Shown one piece after another: positions 32,662 through 40,722 of a stretch of 64,000 bases of DNA (its first letter is position 1; each line of letters begins with the position of its first letter). The stretch is from positions 1 through 64,000 of the forward strand of contig CAZEBB010000004.1 in NCBI GenBank assembly GCA_964510345.1. Reading direction: 5' to 3'. A program made the translations under genes and the position numbers. Origin of the DNA: JAAYQA01 sp964510345. Its GTDB lineage: Bacteria > Bacillota > Clostridia > Tissierellales > Peptoniphilaceae. The notes beneath the pieces were generated by a model that was not told the DNA's origin, did no database searches, and saw only the letters and a list, made by a program, of their open reading frames with translations.

Positions 32662-33828
32662 TTAGCAATAACGTAAGTTGACATTTTTTCCCAATTTGAC
32701 TAAAAGATCTTTCAGCTCCTCCATCTGCTTCATCTTGAAGCTGAACGTAAAGCTCTCCCCCTGATTCTGATGTGCCACATTGACGGCGGATCCGACAAAT
32801 AGATTGATGTCGGTCGCATTGACGAGAAGTCGCGTCAGTTTCCCCGCAGCATTATCTCGTAGCGGTTGTAGGGGTCCGTTTCTCTTCTCCACCGCTTCGC
32901 GAATAGTTTGCACGACATGGCTCAAGGTGACGACGCCCTCTGTGACGAGGTCGATCCCGTCCAGATAACACACCGGCGGAACATCTGATTCCAAGTCGAA
33001 CGGATCACAGGTGATCGTCTTTCCCAAATGTTTCGCGACAAGGTCGGCCGTGGTGCCTCCGGATAATACATGCATACCGTCGGCGCGCAAAAAATCGCGA
33101 ATGACGGAATCGTCATCGGCGGGGTCAAAGGGCGGTCCGATCATCATATTGAGGCGACACCTTTTTCGGTACAAGACACCGCATACGGTGGTATCGTCTC
33201 CCGGCTTGCCGTCATATAGCGAATTGCATTGATTCAAAAGGATATCGACCAGTGTCTGCACATCGTAGTCCGGCATATACATAAAGGACATATACTGCTC
33301 GATCTGCGGGATATCCCAGTTTAAGTTGAGTCGGTCTCCGACGCTCGCGTGAATCACGCCGTCGGAATAAAAAAGCAGTAAATCATTTTCTTTCGGCGTC
33401 CATTCGGAGACTTGCAGCGTCTTATTCTGTACGATGACCGTTTCACGCTCCAAGGCAAACGGCGCGCCGTCTCTTAGGAGCATCGCCTTAGGATTGTCGT
33501 ATTCGATCAGCGTCGTGTTCCCCGCTTTGCGCATGATGGCGATCGTAAAGGTGGAGTAGGCCACTTTGCGCTCTTCGCAAATCGGGAGCGTGCGCAGTAG
33601 GGAATCGATCGCTTCTTCGATCGTCATCCCCTGTGACAACATGGTAGAAAGAATCTTCGCGGTCAATGTAGAGAGGATACTCGCCTTAACGCCGCTCCCC
33701 ATCCCGTCGGCGAGCACGGCAATCCGCGCATCGTCATCGCTTCGCGCGAATTCGACGTGGTCTCCACACAGTGTCTCGCCCGCTTTGTTGAGTGACGCCC
33801 ACGTCGCGTCGGGAAACAGGTCACTCAT
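32662..33828 (-). CDS. SpoIIE-type PP2C phosphatase linked to sensory hydrogenase
   Basis: A 388-residue protein. The first about 220 residues are a SpoIIE/PP2C serine phosphatase domain with metal-binding patterns VLADGMGSGVKAS, LLLFYSDGV and KPGDDTTVCGVLY. The remaining 165 residues are a less familiar domain (MMIGPPFDPADDDSVI onward). It has no membrane segment. It overlaps the sensory hydrogenase gene by 8 bases. Such pairs are known around [FeFe] hydrogenase clusters of Clostridia and suggest redox or H2 signalling through protein dephosphorylation. The target is unknown. Confidence 0.85.
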   Translation of the reverse strand: MSDLFPDATWASLNKAGETLCGDHVEFARSDDDARIAVLADGMGSGVKASILSTLTAKILSTMLSQGMTIEEAIDSLLRTLPICEERKVAYSTFTIAIMRKAGNTTLIEYDNPKAMLLRDGAPFALERETVIVQNKTLQVSEWTPKENDLLLFYSDGVIHASVGDRLNLNWDIPQIEQYMSFMYMPDYDVQTLVDILLNQCNSLYDGKPGDDTTVCGVLYRKRCRLNMMIGPPFDPADDDSVIRDFLRADGMHVLSGGTTADLVAKHLGKTITCDPFDLESDVPPVCYLDGIDLVTEGVVTLSHVVQTIREAVEKRNGPLQPLRDNAAGKLTRLLVNATDINLFVGSAVNVAHQNQGESFTFSFKMKQMEELKDLLVKLGKNVNLRYC

Positions 33829-35488
33829 CGCGGAGTCTCTCCTGCAGTTTTGACAGCGCGACCTGCGTGTGTGCTGTCGTCTCTCCTAACAAGGATGCGA
33901 TCTCCTGCACGATGCGCATCTGGCGATCGATGACCTGGTCGGTGACTTCCAGTGTCTCTTTCGTCATGCGGTCGCGCGCTTCTTTTTGTGTCACTTGCGT
34001 CGTAATATTTCGTAAATTGACGAGAATTAAATGAAAATTGGGGTCGTAGACGACATCTTCCTCCAATACGATGCCGAAGCGATCAAATTTCTGAACCCCG
34101 CTGTATTTCTTCTCATTGAGCATCGCCTCGACGTAATCGTCCACCGCTCCGAGTTGCTCCATAGGCGTTCCGATCACATCTTCCGCCGAATGCAAACCGA
34201 ACCACTTGAGCGCGGTCGGATTGATCATCTGGATCTGCATCTGCTCGTTCAATACGAGGATGCCGGTCGGCGTGTTGTTGACGACGATATCTGAAAAGCT
34301 CTCGGCCTTTTCTTTCAAGTAGGGCAAGCACATGTTGAGGTCCGCTTTTTTCCGATAGACTGCCAGCGCCTTCGAGCGACAGTTGTTATAACCGCACGAT
34401 CCGCAATTGAGTTCGTCTTCGGGTTTGGTCTTGCCGATCGCTTTCAGAATCGCAGATATCTCTTCTTCCGTCGGCTCCGGCAAATCGATCGCGAGCATAT
34501 TCATCGTCTTGTGCAGATTGTCTGTTACATCGGTTTGGATCTCCCAATGCTCAGGGCCTGCGAATTGATCCACAATCATCTGATTGGTCACCGTCTTGTA
34601 TCGATTCTCCTGCATCACAGGGCCGCCGGTGCAGCTGCCTTCGCAGATGGACATTTCGATGAAGCAATTTGTTAACGCACCGTTCTCGATATCGGTCAAA
34701 GCCTTGATGCATTTTGAAGCCCCGTCGATCGCCATATAGCTGAAGCCGTCTTCTTGTTTCATCGAGCGCAAAATCCCCCCGGGGATGGGGTAGAGTCTCG
34801 CCCTGCCCTTTTGCTTCGGATCTTCCTTTTCGACAAACGTCACCGCTTTTTCGTCCATCCATGACTGTAATTCATCAAAGGTTAAAGCGGCATCGACGAT
34901 TCCCTTGTACTGCTCCGCTTCATCTTTTTTTGCAATACACGGACCGATAAATACGACTTTGGCTTCGGGATGCTTCTCCCGAATGAGCTCAGCGCTCACC
35001 TGCATCGGCGACAAAATTTTCGCCATAAACTTCATGAGGTGCGGGAATTTTTTCTGGATCAGCAAGTTCGCAGAATGGCAACAGGTGCTGATCACGACAT
35101 CCTGCTTTTTGGATGCCAAAATGTCTTCGTAGGCATGGGTCACGACCGTGGCACCTTCCGCCGTCTCTGCGGCGCCGGCGAAGCCCAGTGCAACCAGGGC
35201 ATCTTCCATCATCCGCATATTGACGCCGGGAAATCGCGCAATATAACTTGGGGCGACGCTCGCATACACGTGCCCGTCTTGCACCAGTTCTTTGACCATC
35301 GGCACATCGTCGCGAATTCTCTTGGCGTGTTGCGGACATTTAATATAGCAAGTCCCGCAGAGGATGCATTCTTCGGGAATAATGTTGGCTTTTTGGTCAC
35401 TGAAGGTGATGGATTTGACCGGGCAATGACGTATGCATTTGTAACAGTTTCTGCAGTCCGACACCTGCAGTTCCAAATAATTTTCCAT
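33821..35488 (-). CDS. Sensory-type [FeFe] hydrogenase with PAS domain (HydS-like)
   Basis: A 555-residue protein. Order: two [4Fe-4S] motifs (CRNCYKCIRHCP, CILCGTCYIKCP), an H-cluster domain with diverged signatures ISTCCHSANL, FIGPCIAKKDEA and CEGSCTGGPV, a four-Cys Fe-S segment (CGSCGYNNCRSKA...MCLP), then a PAS domain (SDIVVNNTPTGILVLNEQMQ) and a short C-terminal helix. The L1 motif lacks the PAW of catalytic enzymes, as in group C sensors. ATG at 35488 follows AAAGAGG; upstream frame translates repeat C and is rejected. Likely senses H2 or redox state and signals to the SpoIIE-type phosphatase. Confidence 0.88.
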   Translation of the reverse strand: MENYLELQVSDCRNCYKCIRHCPVKSITFSDQKANIIPEECILCGTCYIKCPQHAKRIRDDVPMVKELVQDGHVYASVAPSYIARFPGVNMRMMEDALVALGFAGAAETAEGATVVTHAYEDILASKKQDVVISTCCHSANLLIQKKFPHLMKFMAKILSPMQVSAELIREKHPEAKVVFIGPCIAKKDEAEQYKGIVDAALTFDELQSWMDEKAVTFVEKEDPKQKGRARLYPIPGGILRSMKQEDGFSYMAIDGASKCIKALTDIENGALTNCFIEMSICEGSCTGGPVMQENRYKTVTNQMIVDQFAGPEHWEIQTDVTDNLHKTMNMLAIDLPEPTEEEISAILKAIGKTKPEDELNCGSCGYNNCRSKALAVYRKKADLNMCLPYLKEKAESFSDIVVNNTPTGILVLNEQMQIQMINPTALKWFGLHSAEDVIGTPMEQLGAVDDYVEAMLNEKKYSGVQKFDRFGIVLEEDVVYDPNFHLILVNLRNITTQVTQKEARDRMTKETLEVTDQVIDRQMRIVQEIASLLGETTAHTQVALSKLQERLRDE

Positions 35489-35530
35489 GATTAACCTCTT
35501 TATGTAATGACAAATAGATATGACATATCG

Positions 35531-35608
35531 TCGAGCCCGGACACCTCTTCTCGGCACGCTCACGGCCGCTCGGCCAAGATATGGCCTCAAAGAGGTATCC
35601 GGACTCTC
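35531..35608 (-). repeat. structured intergenic repeat, copy C
   Basis: Outer arms GAGTCCGGA and TCCGGGCTC pair with one wobble, extended by ACCTCT/AGAGGT. Where copy A has GCG/CGC at the stem base, this copy has GAG/CTC, a compensatory change. It shares GGCCGTGAGCGTGCCGAG and the GAGGCCATATC segment with copy A. It stands between hydA and the sensory hydrogenase gene, on the same strand. Confidence 0.75.
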
Positions 35609-35649
35609 CTCGATTCAAGTCCTATAAAACTTCTACTCTCTAGTGTATA

Positions 35650-37383
35650 CTAGATCTTTTCTTTCGGTGAATACGAAGTATGCAGCAACATATGGGCTAA
35701 TTCTCCGTACGGCTCGCCTAAGAAATCGCCGTATATTTGCTTAATCATCGGATTCTCATGTGATTTTCTTAGGACTTTGTTCATGTCTTCCTGATAGATC
35801 GCCTTTTGACGCTTCTTCAGGATTTCCATATCGCCATGGTGATACGGCTGTCCGCCGCCGCCGATGCAGCCGCCCGGGCACGCCATGATCTCGATCGCTT
35901 GCAGATCGTAGGTGCCGTCTCTGACGCCGTCTAAAAGGATTCTCGCGTTTCCTAAACCATGAGCGATTCCGATATTCAGCGTCAGGCCTTTGATGTCGAC
36001 GCTCGCGATGCGGATGCCTTCCAAGCCGCGAAGCTGTTTGAAATCTACATCTTTGAGTTCTTCACCGGTAATCCATTCGTAAGCGGTACGTACCGCCGCT
36101 TCGATGACGCCTCCGGTCGTTCCGAAGATCACGGCTGCACCAGTAGATTCACCCATCAGCTGGTCAAACTCGGAGTCGGGCAGATTGGCAAATTCGATGC
36201 CGGTATACTGCATCATGTGGCCAAATTCTCTCGTCGACATGACGAGGTCGACATCTTGCAGTTCGTCATGTGAGAGCTCGCTTCTCGCCGCTTCTTCTTT
36301 TTTCGCGATACAGGGCATGACCGATACGACGACGATGTCTTCCGGATTGATGCCTTTTTGCTTCGCATAGTAGGTCTTTGCCATGGCTCCCAACATGATC
36401 TGCGGAGATTTGCAGGTGGAGGGGATGTCCAGCATGTCTGGGTAATTGGTTTCAATAAATCGCACCCACGCCGGGCAGCAGCTCGTCAGGATGGGCAATG
36501 TGCCGTTGTGTTCAATTCTGTGTTTGAGTTCCGAAGCCTCTTCCATGATTGTGAGGTCGGCGGCGAAGTCGGTGTCAAATACGGCGTCAAAACCGAGGCG
36601 TTTGAGCGCCGTGGCAATCTTGCCGGTGGTAATCGTTCCCGGTTCCATACCGAACATTTCGCCGATCGCCACGCGAACGGCAGGAGCGACTTGGGCTACC
36701 ACATGTTTATTCGGATTTTGCAGCGCGCGCCAAATCTGCGTGGTGGCGTCTACTTCCGTTAACGCGCCTGTCGGACACACGGCGACGCACTGTCCGCAGA
36801 AGGTACACGACGTTTCGCTCATATCCAGATGGAACGCCGGCGAGACAACCGCCTGAAAACCTCGGTTTAACGCGGAGAGAACGCCCACTGTCTGCACGTC
36901 ATTACACATGGTTTCGCAGCGTCGGCACATAATACACTTGTTCGGATTCTTCTCAAGTGCACGAGACGAATGATCGATCGGGAAGTCAATTTTTTCGCCC
37001 GTAAACGGAATCTCTTTGACTTGCATTTCATACGCTAACTTTTGCAGGTCGCAGTTCAGGTTTTTTGCACAAATCAAACAATCTTGCGGGTGATTGCTGA
37101 GTAAGAGCTCCAAATTCATACGCCTTGCATTGACGCATCGCGGAGAATTGGTGGTAATCACCATACCGTCGACGACCGGCTCACTGCAAGCCGTTACAAG
37201 GTTCGGTCGTCCTTCCACTTCGACCAGGCAGATCCGACATGAAGAAACTTCGTTGTTGACGTGCAAGTCTTCTAAATTCATATAGCACAAATGCGGAATA
37301 TCGATCCCGATATTGTGCGCCGCTTTCAGTATCGTAGTCCCCGGTTGTACTTCTGTTTCAATATTATTGATTCGAATCTTCAT
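35650..37383 (-). CDS. hydA: NAD-linked [FeFe] hydrogenase catalytic subunit
   Basis: The H2-forming subunit of a multimeric hydrogenase, 577 residues. N-terminal [2Fe-2S] domain (HLCYMN, SCRICLVEV, TACSEPV), His-ligated [4Fe-4S] (NHPQDCLIC...NCDLQ), two [4Fe-4S] clusters (CIMCRRCETMC, CTFCGQCVAVCP) and the H-cluster motifs LTSCCPAW, MPCIAKKEEA and ACPGGCIGGGGQP, all intact, so it should be catalytic. ATG follows AGGAGTGACG and lies 9 bases after hydB. With hydB and hydC it matches HydABC complexes that couple NADH and ferredoxin to H2. Confidence 0.95.
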   Translation of the reverse strand: MKIRINNIETEVQPGTTILKAAHNIGIDIPHLCYMNLEDLHVNNEVSSCRICLVEVEGRPNLVTACSEPVVDGMVITTNSPRCVNARRMNLELLLSNHPQDCLICAKNLNCDLQKLAYEMQVKEIPFTGEKIDFPIDHSSRALEKNPNKCIMCRRCETMCNDVQTVGVLSALNRGFQAVVSPAFHLDMSETSCTFCGQCVAVCPTGALTEVDATTQIWRALQNPNKHVVAQVAPAVRVAIGEMFGMEPGTITTGKIATALKRLGFDAVFDTDFAADLTIMEEASELKHRIEHNGTLPILTSCCPAWVRFIETNYPDMLDIPSTCKSPQIMLGAMAKTYYAKQKGINPEDIVVVSVMPCIAKKEEAARSELSHDELQDVDLVMSTREFGHMMQYTGIEFANLPDSEFDQLMGESTGAAVIFGTTGGVIEAAVRTAYEWITGEELKDVDFKQLRGLEGIRIASVDIKGLTLNIGIAHGLGNARILLDGVRDGTYDLQAIEIMACPGGCIGGGGQPYHHGDMEILKKRQKAIYQEDMNKVLRKSHENPMIKQIYGDFLGEPYGELAHMLLHTSYSPKEKI

Positions 37384-37392
37384 ACGTCACTC

Positions 37393-39156
37393 CTATGGTT
37401 TTTCAACCGCGTGAACCGGGCATGCGTTGAAGCATTGCCCGCAAGCTATGCATCTGTCTTCATCGATCACGTGCGGTTTACGCAATTCGCCGGTGATACA
37501 CGAGACCGGACAATTTCTTGCGCACTTCGTACACCCGATACAGCGTGCCTCATTGATTCGGTAACTCTTCTTGACCAATCGCCTTGCGTAGCGGTCAAAT
37601 TCTTCCGGGAAATACTTCATGGTCGAGAGTACCGGGTTCGGCGCGGTCTGTCCGAGCCCACATAATGCTGTCTGTTTGATATTGACGCAAAGTTGTTGCA
37701 GTTTGTCCAGTGTTTCCTGCGAACCTCTCAGTTCCACCAAGTCCGTCAGCATCTCGTGTACGCGCTTCGTACCGATACGGCATGGGGTGCACTTTCCGCA
37801 CGACTCGTCTTGCGTAAACTCGAGATAGAATTTTGCGATCTCCACCATGTCGTTATCTTCGTCCATGACGATCATTCCACCGGAGCCCATCATCGAGCCG
37901 CTGGCCTTTAAGCTCTCGTAGTCAATCGGCGTCGACAGATCAAGTTCCGTGATCACTCCACCGGACGGTCCGCCGATTTGTACAGCCTTAAACTTCTTAC
38001 CATTGGGGATGCCGCCTCCGATATCATAGATCATTTCGCGGAGTGTCGTGCCCATAGGCACTTCGACGAGACCGACATTGTTGATCTTACCCGCTAAGGC
38101 AAAGACTTTGGTTCCTTTTGACTTTTCGGTTCCCATGCTCGCATACCATTCCGGTCCGTTCAAGATGATCTGCGTAATATTGGCATAGGTTTCGACATTA
38201 TTGACATTGGTCGGTTTCTCTTTATAGCCCTTCACGGCGGGATACGGCGGTTTACGCGTCGGTTCACCTCGTTGTCCCTCGACAGAGTGGATCAGTGCGG
38301 TCTCTTCCCCACAGACAAATGCCCCTGCTCCCAGTTTAATTTGTACGTCGAACGAGAAATCGGTCCCAAATATGTTCTTTCCTAAAAATCCGTATTCACG
38401 CGCCTGGTCGATCGCAACTTGTAGGCGATGAATCGCGAGCGGGTACTCCGCACGGATGTAGATGATCCCTGTGTCCGCACCGACGGCATATCCGCCGATG
38501 GCCATCGCCTCGATGACGCTGTGCGGGTCGCCCTCTAAGATCGAACGGTCCATGAAAGCACCCGGGTCGCCTTCGTCGGCATTACAGATCATGTATTTTT
38601 TATCGTTTTCGCTCTTTTTCGTAAGCTCCCATTTCAAACCGGTGGGGAAGCCTCCGCCTCCTCTGCCGCGGAGCCCGCTCTTTTTGATGCAGTCGATGAC
38701 ATCGTCTCTCGACCATTCCGTCAACACGGTGGCGAGCGCTTTGTAGCCGTCATAGGCGATGTACTCATCTACATTTTCCGGGTCAATCAGTCCGCATCGA
38801 AAGAGGGCGACGCGATATTGTTTTTCATAGAACGCCATATCATGGTGATTATGGATTCTCTTGCCGTTTCTCGGGTCGATATAGAGTAAGCGTTCGACGA
38901 TTCTCCCCTTGAGCACATGGCTTTCGATGATCTCTTCTACGTCTTCCGGTTTCACTTTTACATAAAAAACATTGTCCGGCTGCACTTTGACGATCGGGCC
39001 TTCCCCGCAAAATCCGAAACAGCCTACCAATGTTACCGTTACGTCTTCAATTTTTCTTTCTTCCAATTGCTTACGAAGTGTCGATTGGATCTCTAAGCTA
39101 CTCGCTGAAGTACAACCTGTCCCTCCGCAAATTAACAATTGCATCCGTTGATTCAT
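37393..39156 (-). CDS. hydB: Hydrogenase subunit HydB (NuoF-like flavoprotein)
   Basis: A 587-residue diaphorase subunit with N-terminal thioredoxin-like [2Fe-2S] domain (CGGTGC...GCFGFCGEGP), the NADH/FMN site GLRGRGGGGFPTGLKW, a C-terminal [4Fe-4S] site (ESCGKCTPCRIG) and two further ferredoxin-type clusters at the end (CIGCTKCARNCP, CIACGQCFNACP). It takes up or delivers NADH electrons. ATG follows TAGGAGGAAG. It stands between the small cysteine-free subunit and hydA. Confidence 0.95.
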   Translation of the reverse strand: MNQRMQLLICGGTGCTSASSLEIQSTLRKQLEERKIEDVTVTLVGCFGFCGEGPIVKVQPDNVFYVKVKPEDVEEIIESHVLKGRIVERLLYIDPRNGKRIHNHHDMAFYEKQYRVALFRCGLIDPENVDEYIAYDGYKALATVLTEWSRDDVIDCIKKSGLRGRGGGGFPTGLKWELTKKSENDKKYMICNADEGDPGAFMDRSILEGDPHSVIEAMAIGGYAVGADTGIIYIRAEYPLAIHRLQVAIDQAREYGFLGKNIFGTDFSFDVQIKLGAGAFVCGEETALIHSVEGQRGEPTRKPPYPAVKGYKEKPTNVNNVETYANITQIILNGPEWYASMGTEKSKGTKVFALAGKINNVGLVEVPMGTTLREMIYDIGGGIPNGKKFKAVQIGGPSGGVITELDLSTPIDYESLKASGSMMGSGGMIVMDEDNDMVEIAKFYLEFTQDESCGKCTPCRIGTKRVHEMLTDLVELRGSQETLDKLQQLCVNIKQTALCGLGQTAPNPVLSTMKYFPEEFDRYARRLVKKSYRINEARCIGCTKCARNCPVSCITGELRKPHVIDEDRCIACGQCFNACPVHAVEKP

Positions 39157-39166
39157 GGTCTTCCTC

Positions 39167-39529
39167 CTACCGATCCAAATACGCTTCTACGACATTGCCG
39201 CCAATGATGTGTTTTTCGACGATTTCGGCAGCTTTATCGGCATCCAACTCCACATAAAGACTTCCTCGTCCATTGGGCTCGATTACTTTTGCAGCGCCCG
39301 GCTTTGTCGTCTCTAATCGATCGACGCCGATCACACGAATATGTTCCAATTGATGGTCGACGACGGGATCTAAAAATGCATGCAAGAGAGGGATCCCGTT
39401 TTCGTCGTCACCCAGCAGGACAAAAATATCCGTCGTGCCGTCAACGGCCGCCCCAAGTCGACGCAATCGAATGGATGGGATCAGGTCTTCTCGTAAGCGT
39501 GTCAGATCTTCTTTCGTTTTTATCTTCAT
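39167..39529 (-). CDS. Small HndB/HydD-like hydrogenase-operon protein without cysteines
   Basis: A 120-residue protein placed where [2Fe-2S] thioredoxin-like subunits (HndB type) occur in related operons. Its C-terminal layout (SLYVELDADKAAEIVEKHIIGGNVV) is like the end of those domains. However it contains no cysteine at all, so it cannot ligate a cluster that way. It may be a structural relic, as is thought for small extra subunits in some acetogen hydrogenases. It overlaps hydC by four bases (ATGA). Homology to HndB is my inference from context and the tail. Confidence 0.65.
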   Translation of the reverse strand: MKIKTKEDLTRLREDLIPSIRLRRLGAAVDGTTDIFVLLGDDENGIPLLHAFLDPVVDHQLEHIRVIGVDRLETTKPGAAKVIEPNGRGSLYVELDADKAAEIVEKHIIGGNVVEAYLDR

Positions 39530-40035
39530 GCGAGCACCTTCTCTTCTCTGTACTGTTTCAGTAAACCGGCAATATCTTCCGGTTTCACATGCCCATGGAT
39601 CGCGTCATTGACGGTCAGTACCGGAGCTAAACCGCACGCTCCCAGACAGCGCACTTCCCGTAGACTGAACAAGCCGTCCGCGCTCATTCCGTCCTCATCC
39701 ACCTTCAACTGATCTTTCAATTCCTTCAATACTGCCGCTGAGCCTTTGACAAAACATGCCGTGCCCATGCAGATATTGATACGGTACTTCCCGCTCGGTT
39801 TTTCCGAGAAGAACGAATAGAATGTGACGATCCCGTTGATTTTGGCAGCCGGTAATCCGGAATTGCGTGCAACATGAAGCTGCACTTCCTTCGGCAGGTA
39901 GCCGAAGATCGATTGTGCCTCATGTAAGATCCGGATGATGTCCTCTTTCGGGTCCGTGCAACCGTCGATAAATGCATCTAATTTCTCGTACAATGCTGCA
40001 TCGAAGTCGCTTATTGCTTTGTGGTCTTTGTCCAT
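39526..40035 (-). CDS. hydC: Hydrogenase subunit HydC (NuoE-like)
   Basis: A 169-residue thioredoxin-like [2Fe-2S] protein of the NuoE family. Helical N-terminus (DIIRILHEAQSIFGYLPKEVQ), then cluster ligands in ICMGTACFVKGS and RCLGACGLAPV. It relays electrons between HydB and HydA. I begin at MDKDHKA (40035), with GAGGAGGC upstream. First gene of hydC-small-hydB-hydA. Confidence 0.93.
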   Translation of the reverse strand: MDKDHKAISDFDAALYEKLDAFIDGCTDPKEDIIRILHEAQSIFGYLPKEVQLHVARNSGLPAAKINGIVTFYSFFSEKPSGKYRINICMGTACFVKGSAAVLKELKDQLKVDEDGMSADGLFSLREVRCLGACGLAPVLTVNDAIHGHVKPEDIAGLLKQYREEKVLA

Positions 40036-40335
40036 ACAAGCCTCCTCTTCCGTTTCGTGCAAAACCTCGTACACTCTATGAATTCAAAATGATATCGTTT
40101 TACTGTGCATTAACTCTTAATGACAATTCACGCCGAATAATCATTGATATTCTTACGGATATGCAATCATATCAGTCTGAATTGCCTTACCGATCCGTCA
40201 ATTTGAATTCTTTCATCTAGTTAATCTTATCACCTTTGGGATATAAATCAATAATAGACTCAATTTAGACAAACTTATACATAGAGGACTTAGTGATTGG
40301 GCACACCCGTCCAAAGTATGTATCGGTAGCACCAC
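40036..40335. promoter_or_regulatory. hyd operon upstream region with 15-base palindrome
   Basis: No gene is visible in this AT-rich stretch. On the minus strand TTGCAT and GATTAT, 18 bases apart, form a weak promoter about 100 bases before hydC. Just downstream lies the palindrome CATTAA-CTC-TTAATG (40108-40122). This is not the redox-regulator Rex consensus, but is placed as an operator could be. Confidence 0.4.
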
Positions 40336-40368
40336 GCAAAAATCCCACCGGACGAGTATCCGATGGGG
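40336..40368 (-). terminator. terminator of fhs-yerC unit
   Basis: CCCATCGGA pairs with TCCGGTGGG (one wobble) and is followed by TTTTT on the minus strand, just after the YerC-like gene. Confidence 0.82.
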
Positions 40369-40379
40369 CTTTCTTTCGA

Positions 40380-40709
40380 TTATTTTGTTACTCGAGTTTT
40401 TTTCTCACTTCGGTTCTTCGCAATCAAGTGATCGAGAACCAGATCGTAGCCGTCCGCTCCGTAGTGTAGCGAACGATTGACTCTCGAAATCGTCGCGGTT
40501 GATGCGCCGGTTTCTTTTTCAATCTCATTGTAGGTCTTTCGGATCATCAACAATTTTGCCACTTCTAAACGTTGTGCAATCGAGTTGAGTTCCCGAACCG
40601 TACAAGCATCTTCAAAAAACTTGTAACAATCATCCTTCGTTTTCAACAACAGAATGGCTTCAAACAACTCATCCAATTGTTTACTTTTGTACTTAGGATT
40701 AGTAGACAT
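40380..40709 (-). CDS. YerC/YecD family TrpR-related DNA-binding protein
   Basis: A 109-residue protein of the YerC/YecD branch of the TrpR superfamily. The helix-turn-helix lies in the second half (IRKTYNEIEKETGASTATISRVNRSL). Function is not settled; it is a putative regulator. ATG follows AAAGGAGAG and lies 13 bases after fhs, so it is probably transcribed with it. Confidence 0.88.
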   Translation of the reverse strand: MSTNPKYKSKQLDELFEAILLLKTKDDCYKFFEDACTVRELNSIAQRLEVAKLLMIRKTYNEIEKETGASTATISRVNRSLHYGADGYDLVLDHLIAKNRSEKKTRVTK

Positions 40710-40722
40710 TCTCCACTCTCCT

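Noticed and set aside
35489..35590. N-terminal extension of the sensory hydrogenase into the upstream repeat
   Set aside because: The extension translates repeat copy C; the same peptide-like string appears when copy A is translated, and a good ribosome site sits before the ATG at 35488.
20750..35608. CRISPR array
   Set aside because: The three repeats are thousands of bases apart, differ in length and orientation, and have no spacers or cas genes.
40108..40122. Rex binding site before the hyd operon
   Set aside because: The palindrome lacks the TTGTT/AACAA ends of the Rex consensus, so I list it only as an unnamed palindrome.
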